64,000 bases of DNA from Affinundibacterium amnicola (GTDB lineage: Bacteria > Pseudomonadota > Gammaproteobacteria > Burkholderiales > Burkholderiaceae_D), in the NCBI RefSeq assembly GCF_014284275.1, contig NZ_JACOFU010000001.1:906674-970673 (forward strand). The letters are read 5' to 3'. The position numbers and the translations under genes are program-made. Positions 19,228 to 27,554 of the stretch are shown here, piece by piece (within the stretch, counting starts at the first letter, position 1; each line of letters starts with the position of its first letter). The notes beneath the pieces are model-generated. The model searched no databases. It saw nothing but the letters and a program-made list of their open reading frames with translations, and was not told the origin of the DNA.

Positions 19228-20085
19228 TTATTCAATTTCAGTAAACCGTTGCACCACTTTTCCGGCAACAGCAATCATTTCAAAAAATACCGACTTCGGC
19301 CTGATCCACAAACTACCATCGGGTGCGCGATACACAATTGCTGGCTGCAAATCCGCTTCTTGAGTTGCCTCACAAACCAATTCATAGATACCACCTTTGT
19401 AATGCCGATAGCGTACGGTGTTTACTCCTGCAGACCGCTTTACTTTAGTCGAAAGCTTTGCATGCGCACCTTGCACATGCTCATGCAAGAATGCAGGAAC
19501 TTTTGCTGCAGCCAGTTTATTAATTTGACCAAACAAAGCTGGGTAGACAATCGGCACTTGATGCTGATGCTGGAGGTGAGACGCAATATGCAATAATAAG
19601 TTCGCCGCTACTTCCGCATCAGCCTCGGCTCTATGCGCCTTGCCTTTAAAGCGCAATCCTAAATCTGTAGCCAAGGGGCCCAAAGAATAACTCGACTTAC
19701 CAGGCAAAACACGTCGCGCCAATTTCACGGAACAAATCGTACCTCGGTGGCGCGTGCTTAAGCCCAAACGCTGGGCTTCTGCAAACAAAAATTTCTCATC
19801 AAAACTGGCATTGTGCGCGGCTAAGTAATCACCACCGATAAAGTCCAATAGTGCTGGCATTACCTCAGTTACAGAAGGCGCCTGATTGACCATTGCTTGT
19901 GTAATGCCAGTCAATTGCGTAATGAAAGCAGGGATTCTGACATTACAATTAATCAGCGTGACATAACGATCGACAATTTCACCACCCTGTATTCGCAACG
20001 CAGCGACTTCAGTGATGCGATCACCTTGATCAGGACTCATGCCGGTGGTTTCAAAGTCAATCATCACTATGGGTTCTGCTAACAT
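19228..20085 (-). CDS. DnaQ-like DEDDh 3'-5' exonuclease fused to DUF1653
   Basis: 285 residues. Residues 5-165 are an epsilon-type exonuclease with all DEDDh residues: D10 and E12 in IDFETTG, D96 in AHNASFDEKF, H151 and D156 in HRAEADAEVA. It should trim DNA or RNA 3' ends with two metal ions. Residues about 225-275 form a DUF1653 domain (RYRHYKGGIYELV... IVYRAPDGSLWIRPKSVFFE), a small SH3-like fold usually found as a free protein. The middle (165-220) looks like a linker. It is divergent from the MFS gene. It is not the replicative epsilon subunit, because it lacks the polymerase-binding tail; it resembles accessory DnaQ-like proteins. Confidence 0.85.
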   Translation of the reverse strand: MLAEPIVMIDFETTGMSPDQGDRITEVAALRIQGGEIVDRYVTLINCNVRIPAFITQLTGITQAMVNQAPSVTEVMPALLDFIGGDYLAAHNASFDEKFLFAEAQRLGLSTRHRGTICSVKLARRVLPGKSSYSLGPLATDLGLRFKGKAHRAEADAEVAANLLLHIASHLQHQHQVPIVYPALFGQINKLAAAKVPAFLHEHVQGAHAKLSTKVKRSAGVNTVRYRHYKGGIYELVCEATQEADLQPAIVYRAPDGSLWIRPKSVFFEMIAVAGKVVQRFTEIE

Positions 20086-20111
20086 ATGGCTCTCTAGGCT
20101 TTCTATGGTCT

Positions 20112-20132
20112 GGTATTAACTCAGGTATTAAC
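20112..20132. repeat. Short tandem direct repeat upstream of the exonuclease gene
   Basis: Two copies of ggtattaac separated by 3 nt, 27 bp upstream of the exonuclease start codon and in the intergenic region shared with the MFS gene. It could be a regulator half-site pair. Confidence 0.4.
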
Positions 20133-20316
20133 AATTGTTTTCTTCGAGCGCGGGAACTTCTGGATCATTCCGCTACTCAAGCATTCACTTCAAACAGCAA
20201 AAGCATGACATGCTGTCTGACATTTGCTATTGTAATCTGCGTAGTCGTAACAAGTCATAAGGACGGGTAGCGACCAAGAATAACTCTTAGCCATTCTTTT
20301 CAAATTTCGTCTTAGC

Positions 20317-21609
20317 ATGCAACAATCTCCGCAAGCAAACTACCTACAAAGCTGGCTCCTCAGACTGAATAAACTCGTCCCAGCCAACGATTTACTACGT
20401 GATTTTGTCTATCGCCGATTATGGACGTCTATCTTGATCAGCTCATTTGGTGCACAAATTACCTTGCTCGCCTTGCCATTAACTGCGGCTGTGTTATTAC
20501 ATGCGACACCAACACAAATGGGATTACTGACCTTCATGGAAATTTTTCCCTATGTATTATTATCTCTCCCCTCAGGAGTCTGGCTAGACCGCGTACGAAA
20601 ATTACCCGTCTACATTACTGGCGAACTCGCCATTTCACTCGCCGTCGCCAGTGTTCCTGTCGCTTGGTGGCTTGGCTATCTCAACATGCCTTGGCTATAT
20701 GTCGTCGGTTTTTTTATCGGCGCGGTCAACACCACAGCGGGTACAGCGGCGCAAATTGTGCTGACGCAAATTGTGCCACGCGAACGGCTGATTGAAGCCC
20801 ATGCGAAAAATGCATTGGCAACTTCTGGCTCAGAAGTTGCTGGCCCCGCGACTGCTGGTGCCTTAATCAAGTTGCTGGGTGCGCCACTCGCGCTACTTGC
20901 AGATGCCATCTTGCTACTGACATCGGCCGCAATCTTACGCAAAATCAAGATTCATGAAGTACGCGAAGTTGCACACGATGCCAATTTCTGGCGCGACTTA
21001 AAAGAAGGATTGAAGTTTGTAGCGCACAATAAAATCTTAGTTGCCCTAGCACTCACCGTTGGCATCTGGCAGATGGCCTACAACGCGGCACTCGTCGTAC
21101 AAATTTTATTTGCGACACGCATCTTGGGGTTATCTGAACACGCAGTAGGTCTTAGCTACGTCTGCATGGGAATTGGCACCGTGTTAGCGAGTATCTATGG
21201 CAATCGGGTCAGTAAAAAGCTTGGCCCTGGCTTATGCATGATACTTGGATTTCTGCTTTGCTCTGCGGGTTGGGGCTTATTGGCTATTGCACCTGCAAAT
21301 CGTTTCGGTGTAATCGCTTTTGGCATGATGCTCATTCTTTTCGCCGTTGGTGGGGTTTTTATTTTTATCAACTTCCTTGCGTTACGACAGGCCGTCACGC
21401 CAGAACCTTTATTGGGAAGAATCACCAGCACGATGCGTTGGCTGACGCTACTACCCGCTGGGCCGGGTGCATTAATTGGTGGCTGGCTTGGAGAATATTG
21501 GGGCCTACGTCATACACTCGGCTTCTCTTGTATTTGTGCCTTGCTATTAGCAATTTTTGCTTGGCGTAATCAGACCATACGTTCAATCAAATCTTTACCG
21601 CAGCTATAG
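20317..21609 (+). CDS. MFS transporter (EntS/macrolide-efflux-like group)
   Basis: 430 residues with about 12 predicted membrane helices; the MFS loop 2-3 signature is visible as PSGVWLDRVRKLPVYI (about 85-100), followed by helix-rich repeats and GLSYVCMGIGTVLASIYGNRVSKKLG in the second half. This subgroup (MFS_3-like) exports hydrophobic compounds or siderophores in known members, but the substrate here is not predictable. The start MQQSPQANYLQSW has a cytoplasmic N-terminus; no good ribosome binding site is evident. The gene is divergent from the exonuclease gene and is followed after 185 bp by the OPT gene on the same strand. Confidence 0.85.
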   Translation: MQQSPQANYLQSWLLRLNKLVPANDLLRDFVYRRLWTSILISSFGAQITLLALPLTAAVLLHATPTQMGLLTFMEIFPYVLLSLPSGVWLDRVRKLPVYITGELAISLAVASVPVAWWLGYLNMPWLYVVGFFIGAVNTTAGTAAQIVLTQIVPRERLIEAHAKNALATSGSEVAGPATAGALIKLLGAPLALLADAILLLTSAAILRKIKIHEVREVAHDANFWRDLKEGLKFVAHNKILVALALTVGIWQMAYNAALVVQILFATRILGLSEHAVGLSYVCMGIGTVLASIYGNRVSKKLGPGLCMILGFLLCSAGWGLLAIAPANRFGVIAFGMMLILFAVGGVFIFINFLALRQAVTPEPLLGRITSTMRWLTLLPAGPGALIGGWLGEYWGLRHTLGFSCICALLLAIFAWRNQTIRSIKSLPQL

Positions 21610-21794
21610 ACCTCAGCTATAGATAGATGTCGCTTGTCGAATAGATGCGACATCAGGCTCAAGTTTATTTGCAAAAATTATACTTATAGAATAAAACACG
21701 GGATAATGCAGCCCATCTCATCGACTTCGCTTTCTCCTGCGAATTTGACTAAGACCAGCAGCATTTTTTAAGAGACGCTTTTCGAAAGATATGT

Positions 21795-24095
21795 ATGTCG
21801 CAACAATCCAAACAAACCAGCTTTAAGCCATATATTCCAGCGAATGCCGTGCTACCGGAATTTACCCTTCGTGCCTTGATCATGGGAACGGTGCTCGGCA
21901 TGGTATTTGGTGCATCATCGCTTTACTTGGTTCTCAAAGTTGGTTTAACGGTGAGCGCGTCCATTCCTGTTGCAGTCATCGCGATCACGTTGTTTCGCAT
22001 GATGCATAAACTAGGCGCAAAAGATTCGACGATCTTAGAAAACAGTATCGCGCAAACCGCCGGTTCTGCTGGTGAATCCCTAGCCTTCGGGCTTGGTGTC
22101 ACAATGCCTGCGATTCTGATTTTAGGCTTTGACTTAGAAATTTATCGTGTCATGCTGGTGGCAATTTTGGGCGGCTTGCTCGGCATTCTGTTGATGATTC
22201 CTATGCGTCGCACGATGATCGTTGAGAAGCATCATGAGTTGAAGTATCCCGAAGGTACCGCCTGTGCCGAAGTACTCAAAGCGGCGGCCAACGACAGTTC
22301 GCGTGAAGCGGCTGGCGAATCAAGTAATCCGAATGCTCAAGCGGATGCCAACAAACGCGCCAAAATTATTTTCGGTGGTTTTCTGATTGGATTAATTTAC
22401 AAGGTCGGCAATATCGCACTCAAGGGCTGGAAAGATACCGTCGAATATGTTTTTCCTGCACCATTGAAAGCGGGATCTATTGGCACTGAAATCTCGCCAG
22501 AACTCTTAGGTGTTGGCTATATCATCGGACCAAAGATTGCAGCAATTATGGCCGCGGGTGGTGTTTTGTCGTATATGTTGTTAATCCCTTTGATCAAATT
22601 TTTCGGTGATGGACTACTGACACCCTTAGCACCTGCGACCAAATTAATCAGCGAGATGAGTCCCCATGAAATTCGTGGCGCCTATGTTTTGTATATTGGT
22701 GCTGGTGCGGTTGCTACCGGCGGCTTGATCAGTTTGGCGCGCGCCATGCCATTGATCTGGCGCAGTTTAGCATCGGGTTTATCTGGATTTGGCAGAAAGA
22801 AAATTGACCTCACAGATAGCCCAAACAGCACCAATAACACAAATAGTACAGATGTTCCGCGTACTGAACAAAGTATCCATATGAAATGGGTCGTTATCGG
22901 AGCACTTTCGATTATTGCGGTCATCACGATCGCAACCCCATTACACATGAATCTTTTGGGCGCTTTATTGATACTGGTCTTTGGATTTTTATTTGCCACC
23001 GTCTCTTCACAGCTGACGGGTCAAATCGGCCAATCATCCAATCCGATTTCTGGTATGACAGTCGCCACCTTGCTGTTTACTTGTCTGATTTTTCTCTTGA
23101 TGGGCTGGGTTGGTGGTCAGTACTACGTCACGGCATTATCTGTTGGCGCGATCGTCTGCATTGCATCAAGCGTGGCTGGATGCACATCGCAGGATTTAAA
23201 AACGGGCTATTTAGTTGGTGCCACACCGAAATACCAGCAATACGCGATTTTAATTGGCGCATTCTGTTCGGCCTTAATATTGGGACCCATTTTATTGAAA
23301 CTGAACGATGCCAGCACGGTGTATGTTCCGATTGCACAAATCGCGCCTGGCTTGCAAACCGATGTCAGCAAATTGACTGAGAGTGCTCAACTTCAAGGTC
23401 CACAAGCGGAACAAGATCACGCCAACTATAAAGTTTGGCATAAGACAGATAATGCTCAAGCACCAGCGGGTAAGTATCTGGTAGATGCCAACGGCAAAGT
23501 GGCGTATCTGGTGGATCCCGGCATTAACGGCACGCACAATACGCGTCCAGATGGATCGGAAGTGAAAAAATATGATGCGCCAAAAGCAGTGCTAATCTCT
23601 TACATCATCAAAGGTATATTGGACGGAGAACTGCCTTGGGCTTTAGTACTATTCGGTGTCATTATTGCGCTGACACTAGAAATGTCTGGCATTCCTTCAT
23701 TAGCATTTGCAGTCGGCGTCTATTTACCACTCGCCTCTTCTGCGCCTTTATTTATCGGCGGCATGATACGTTGGCTGGTTGATTGGCGGAATAATAAGCT
23801 AGAGAAAAACAAGCATTTGAGCGAAGAAGAAAAGCAAGCTGCGGGCGATCGGAGCGAAGGCGTGTTAATTTCTTCAGGTTACATCGCAGGTGGTGCCTTG
23901 GCTGGTATTGTGATTGCATTTAGCGCAGGTATCATGACTGACTTTGACAAGAAAATGGGTGATTGGGCTGCGGCAAATAATCCCTTCATGAATAGTGACT
24001 ATGCCGATGCTTTGTCACTGATTCCATTTGCTTTGATCGCCCTAGTCTTGTATTTCGTCGGCCGAGAAAAACCACCAACTGAACGTCAATCTTAA
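21795..24095 (+). CDS. OPT-family oligopeptide transporter
   Basis: 766-residue polytopic membrane protein of the OPT superfamily, which takes up oligopeptides or metal-chelate peptides by proton coupling. The N-terminal half has FTLRALIMGTVLGMVFGASSLYLVLKVGLT and NSIAQTAGSAGESLAFG, both typical of bacterial OPT proteins; GTACAEVLKAA is the conserved cytosolic signature. Between helices, residues about 515-605 form a soluble Gln/Asp/Lys-rich loop with IDPGINGTHN-like segments. The C-terminal half has SGIPSLAFAVGVYLPL and the GMIRWLVDW motif. The next gene begins 21 bp downstream on the same strand. Confidence 0.93.
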   Translation: MSQQSKQTSFKPYIPANAVLPEFTLRALIMGTVLGMVFGASSLYLVLKVGLTVSASIPVAVIAITLFRMMHKLGAKDSTILENSIAQTAGSAGESLAFGLGVTMPAILILGFDLEIYRVMLVAILGGLLGILLMIPMRRTMIVEKHHELKYPEGTACAEVLKAAANDSSREAAGESSNPNAQADANKRAKIIFGGFLIGLIYKVGNIALKGWKDTVEYVFPAPLKAGSIGTEISPELLGVGYIIGPKIAAIMAAGGVLSYMLLIPLIKFFGDGLLTPLAPATKLISEMSPHEIRGAYVLYIGAGAVATGGLISLARAMPLIWRSLASGLSGFGRKKIDLTDSPNSTNNTNSTDVPRTEQSIHMKWVVIGALSIIAVITIATPLHMNLLGALLILVFGFLFATVSSQLTGQIGQSSNPISGMTVATLLFTCLIFLLMGWVGGQYYVTALSVGAIVCIASSVAGCTSQDLKTGYLVGATPKYQQYAILIGAFCSALILGPILLKLNDASTVYVPIAQIAPGLQTDVSKLTESAQLQGPQAEQDHANYKVWHKTDNAQAPAGKYLVDANGKVAYLVDPGINGTHNTRPDGSEVKKYDAPKAVLISYIIKGILDGELPWALVLFGVIIALTLEMSGIPSLAFAVGVYLPLASSAPLFIGGMIRWLVDWRNNKLEKNKHLSEEEKQAAGDRSEGVLISSGYIAGGALAGIVIAFSAGIMTDFDKKMGDWAAANNPFMNSDYADALSLIPFALIALVLYFVGREKPPTERQS

Positions 24096-24116
24096 AATCT
24101 ACCAGAGTAAAAAACC

Positions 24117-24383
24117 ATGAGCGACACCACTATCCTCGATTGCAAACAACAGCCCGTCAACATCGGAGACATTATTCGCGTGACCACTTTGAGCAAGCAA
24201 TTTATTAAAAGCTTTCCTGAAGACGAACGTATTTTAATTGAGTCAATGATAGGCAATTTCTTCAAAATTATTGCCATCGATGAAGAAGGTCAGGCTTGCA
24301 TCATGCGTGAATGGCATGATGAACGCGGTCAATTACAAACACATGTGATCGCACTCGATTCTGAAGAAATGGAAAAAGTGTAG
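24117..24383 (+). CDS. Small conserved-looking cytoplasmic protein
   Basis: 88 residues, acidic, no membrane segment and no recognised domain. The composition (IIRVTTLSKQFIKSFPEDERILIESMIGNFFKIIAIDEEGQACIMREW) suggests a compact beta-rich fold, like small SH3/KOW-type proteins; this is inference. It starts 21 bp after the OPT gene on the same strand, with no terminator between, so the two are probably cotranscribed. A bidirectional terminator follows. Codon use and spacing argue for a real gene. Confidence 0.75.
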   Translation: MSDTTILDCKQQPVNIGDIIRVTTLSKQFIKSFPEDERILIESMIGNFFKIIAIDEEGQACIMREWHDERGQLQTHVIALDSEEMEKV

Positions 24384-24400
24384 GCGATTATCTGAACCTA

Positions 24401-24441
24401 AAAAAATGGCTCGAAGTTGTTTAACATCGAGCCATTTTTTT
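24401..24441 (+). terminator. Bidirectional Rho-independent terminator
   Basis: Perfect 14-bp repeat aaaaaatggctcga / tcgagccatttttt between the converging 24117-24383 and 24454-24690 genes; A-run and T-run on the two sides allow it to work in both directions. Confidence 0.93.
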
Positions 24442-24453
24442 GTAAGCTGAGAC

Positions 24454-24690
24454 TTACTTACGATAAATTTCAGGTCGCGATTTATTCCGTGTTTCGTACA
24501 CGATCTTTGCATCTTTCATCGCCCGATCTTGTGTACGCATCTCTTCGTGATCATCATGCGGACAAAAATAATCAGCCGCTTGCGCACGCATCACATATTT
24601 AATCGCCGCCTCGTCATTGATGTTGTACATTTCCGTCAGAAGTGTTGTGACTTCGTCTAAATATTCTTCATAGGTCATGAACTTTTCCAT
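24454..24690 (-). CDS. Small hypothetical protein
   Basis: 78 residues, acidic, mostly helical in appearance (TYEEYLDEVTTLLTEMYNINDEAAIKYVM), with a CPHDDHEEM segment that places one Cys and two His close together. I do not recognise a family. A second in-frame start, MTYEEYL, is 12 nt downstream. It ends 13 nt from the bidirectional terminator that it shares with the small gene on the other strand, which supports it being a real, independently transcribed gene. Confidence 0.65.
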   Translation of the reverse strand: MEKFMTYEEYLDEVTTLLTEMYNINDEAAIKYVMRAQAADYFCPHDDHEEMRTQDRAMKDAKIVYETRNKSRPEIYRK

Positions 24691-24770
24691 CGTATTATTC
24701 CTTTTAGCGCTAAGTATCTGAATGAGGGCTGCATCTTACTCTGATTTATTAGAATCATCTGCTTTAGCCA

Positions 24771-24809
24771 TAAAAAAACGCTGACATAGCAATCGATACT
24801 TTGTCAGCG
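24771..24809 (-). terminator. Rho-independent terminator of cheV
   Basis: Stem cgctgaca/tgtcagcg (plus-strand arms 24779-24786 and 24802-24809) followed on the minus strand by seven T, 47 nt after the cheV stop. Confidence 0.88.
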
Positions 24810-24855
24810 CTTTCGTGATCAATCGTGATCAAGTTGCGATCAATTCCGTTAATCT

Positions 24856-25827
24856 TTAATGGGTAATGACTTCTCGTATCGTCGCAGCCAATTCTTCTGC
24901 AACAAATTTCGCGACATAAGCATCCGCACCAACGCTGCGTACATGATCTTCATTCGTCGTACCCGATAAAGAAGAATGAATAATCACCGGTAAAGCTTTG
25001 AAGCGCTCATCTTGCTTGATATTGCGGGTCAAAGTAAAACCATCCATTTCAGGCATTTCCAAGTCGGTCAACATCAATGCCACTTTATCGCGCAAAGTTT
25101 TACCATCTGCGACCGCAGTAGCATTTAAGGCTTGCAATTTTTCCCAAGCTTCCTTACCGGTTTTGCACATGATGTAAGGAGCACCTATCGCATCCAATGC
25201 CTGTCCAATCAGGGCGCGCGCAACTGCAGAATCATCTGCTGCCAAAATAACCGCGCCAGGCTTGATTTTCAATTTAGCACCGATAGTTTCCGTATCGACG
25301 TCTTTGTTGCCACTAGGTGCGATTTGACGCAAGATTTGTTCAACGTCCAGCACTTGTGCCAAACGCGTGTCTTCCGCATCGCCATCTAAACGCGCAATAC
25401 TGGTAACCATGCCACCGGCAGCGCTAGACTCTGCAGACAACACCTGACTCCAATCTAAACGAACGATTTCCTCCACTGACTCAACCGCAAAACCTTGGGT
25501 TGAGCGGGCGAACTCGGTGACCAGCATGATGTTCAAACCAGTGGTCGGCGTACGTCCCACTACCGATGGCAAATCAATCACCGGAATAATTTGCCCTCGT
25601 AAATTTACTACGCCCAAATTATGAGGGAGTGCGCCAGCAACCGCGGTAATCTCAGGCATCGCCACAATTTCACGCACCTTAAAGACATTGATACCAAACA
25701 ATTCGGAACGTTGATTCGCCGCATCAGTACCTAATCTGAACAACAACAATTCAAACTTATTTGAACTGATTAAGTTGGTACGTTCATCAACTTCATGTTG
25801 TACAGTACTCATATTCTTTTCCCTCAT
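24856..25827 (-). CDS. cheV: Chemotaxis coupling/receiver protein CheV
   Basis: 323 residues: CheW-like domain (about 20-165) followed by a CheY-like receiver (about 190-320). The CheW part has FGINVFKVREIVAMPEI and NLRGQIIPVIDL, which contact chemoreceptors and CheA. The receiver has the acidic pair in ILAADDSAVAR, the phosphorylatable Asp in LMLTDLEMPEMDG, the Ser/Thr in IIHSSL and the Lys in DAYVAKF. It would couple receptors to CheA and adapt through phosphorylation. The gene stands alone; no other che, mcp or flagellar gene is in the window. It ends at its own terminator. Confidence 0.94.
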   Translation of the reverse strand: MREKNMSTVQHEVDERTNLISSNKFELLLFRLGTDAANQRSELFGINVFKVREIVAMPEITAVAGALPHNLGVVNLRGQIIPVIDLPSVVGRTPTTGLNIMLVTEFARSTQGFAVESVEEIVRLDWSQVLSAESSAAGGMVTSIARLDGDAEDTRLAQVLDVEQILRQIAPSGNKDVDTETIGAKLKIKPGAVILAADDSAVARALIGQALDAIGAPYIMCKTGKEAWEKLQALNATAVADGKTLRDKVALMLTDLEMPEMDGFTLTRNIKQDERFKALPVIIHSSLSGTTNEDHVRSVGADAYVAKFVAEELAATIREVITH

Positions 25828-25971
25828 TATTTATGTTGCGATACGACGGATTTAAGTTAAACCGTGTTCTTATTATGCTACTTTTTTTCCGAGAAACACG
25901 AATTTCCCAGTTGAAATATTTGTTTTTTTTGTTGATGTGACAAAAATGTTTCAACCGTTAACAATTACTTC

Positions 25972-25998
25972 AAAAAAAGCCACAGAATAAGTGGGCTT
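25972..25998 (-). terminator. Terminator of ppnN
   Basis: On the minus strand, AAGCCCAC - TTATTCT - GTGGCTT with one bulged C, followed by a run of T, 7 nt after the ppnN stop. Confidence 0.75.
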
Positions 25999-26005
25999 CA
26001 CTAGC

Positions 26006-27376
26006 TTACCTAATAACTTTATAGCAAGGAATGTAGGCTTTGCCAGGTAATTTCATTCGACTCTGCTTAACAAACGAATCTAGCAAAATATCCATTGCAT
26101 GCATAATATCTGGATCACCACAGATCTCGAAATGACCAAATTGCTCAATTGCTCGTATGCCTTGGTCTTTCACATTGCCAGCAACAACCCCTGAAAATGC
26201 ACGACGCAAATGTGCTGCCAACAAATGTGCAGGCTGATTTTTGTGTAATGCCAAGCCGCGCATATTTTCATGCGTCGGTGCGAACGGATGTTGAAACTCA
26301 CGATCAATTTTCAACAACCAATTGAAATAATACGCATCTCCATGTTGTTTGCGATATGCACGCACAGTCTTAATTCCCGCTTGCACCTGACGCGCCACTT
26401 CGACCGGATCATCAATAATTATTTGATATTTGCTTTGTGCTTCTGCACCTAAGGTGTTCACAATAAACTGATCGATTTGCTTAAAGTACTCTGCAGCAGA
26501 TGCCGGACCAGTAAAGATCAAAGGAAACGGTAATTTTGCATTGTCTGGATGTAGCAATATTCCAAGTAAGTAGAGAATTTCTTCCGCCGTACCAGCCCCA
26601 CCAGGAAACACAACAATCGCATGTCCCATACGAACAAATGCTTCTAAACGCTTTTCAATATCTGGCAAGATCACAAGATCATTGACGATAGGATTTGGCG
26701 CTTCAGCTGCAATAATTCCTGGTTCAGAAACTCCCAAATAACGGCCATTATCGATACGCTGTTTGGCGTGTCCAACTGCCGCACCTTTCATCGGACCTTT
26801 CATCGCACCTGGTCCACAACCAGTACAGATATCCATTCCGCGCAAACCGAAGTGATAACCAACTAATTTTGTGTAATCATATTCGTGCCCTGAAATTGAG
26901 TGCCCGCCCCAGCACACCACCAAATTAGGGCTGATTTGTGGCTGCAATAAATTCGCGTTCCGTAAAATATGGAAAACTGCATCAGTCACGCCCTCAGTTG
27001 TTTCGAGATTGATGTGGGCGTTCTTTAAAATTTCACCATCAATAAATAAAATGTCTCTTAACACAGCGAACAAATGTTCCTGTATACCCTTAATCATGAC
27101 ACCATCAACAAACGCACTTGCTGGCGCAGCTTTTACTTCAAGTTTTATTCCACGTTCACGCTGAACAATGCTGATATCGAAACTCTTATAGCGCTCCAAC
27201 AACTCTTTGCCGTCGTCCAAACCACTGCCGCAATTGAGTACCGCCAGAGCGCAGCTTCTAAATAATTGATACAGACCGCCATGACTGGTATCCCATAATC
27301 TGGCAACTTCCGCTTTTGACAAAACCTCTAAATGACCATCAGGTGTAATTTGTGCATCCATCACTTCATAACTCAT
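26006..27376 (-). CDS. ppnN: Nucleotide 5'-monophosphate nucleosidase PpnN (LOG family, YgdH)
   Basis: 456 residues, the normal PpnN length. It cleaves the N-glycosidic bond of purine and pyrimidine nucleoside monophosphates and is a known (p)ppGpp-regulated salvage enzyme in E. coli. Domain order: N-terminal DUF4478-like (1-135), central Rossmann LOG domain with GCGPGAMKGPMKGA and the signature VVFPGGAGTAEEIL (about 265-280), and C-terminal DUF3412-like domain. The central PGGxGTxxE motif is the catalytic site. The gene is monocistronic as far as can be seen, with its own terminator. Confidence 0.93.
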   Translation of the reverse strand: MSYEVMDAQITPDGHLEVLSKAEVARLWDTSHGGLYQLFRSCALAVLNCGSGLDDGKELLERYKSFDISIVQRERGIKLEVKAAPASAFVDGVMIKGIQEHLFAVLRDILFIDGEILKNAHINLETTEGVTDAVFHILRNANLLQPQISPNLVVCWGGHSISGHEYDYTKLVGYHFGLRGMDICTGCGPGAMKGPMKGAAVGHAKQRIDNGRYLGVSEPGIIAAEAPNPIVNDLVILPDIEKRLEAFVRMGHAIVVFPGGAGTAEEILYLLGILLHPDNAKLPFPLIFTGPASAAEYFKQIDQFIVNTLGAEAQSKYQIIIDDPVEVARQVQAGIKTVRAYRKQHGDAYYFNWLLKIDREFQHPFAPTHENMRGLALHKNQPAHLLAAHLRRAFSGVVAGNVKDQGIRAIEQFGHFEICGDPDIMHAMDILLDSFVKQSRMKLPGKAYIPCYKVIR

Positions 27377-27477
27377 CTTTATTTTTCCTCTTCTCTTTTA
27401 TCGATATTAAGTACGTCCTAGTATCCGCGTTATCAATCAAACTTTCAAGAGAGCAATACAAAATTTCTCAGGAACAT

Positions 27478-27506
27478 AAAAAAAGCCGACATCATGTCGG
27501 CTTTTT
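27478..27506 (-). terminator. Terminator of rlmD
   Basis: Perfect repeat aaaagccgac/gtcggctttt with a 5-nt loop; on the minus strand a seven-T run follows, 49 nt after the rlmD stop. Confidence 0.9.
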
Positions 27507-27554
27507 CGAAACTACAGTCTGCTATCGCAAAACACGTATCAACGCGGATGACTG

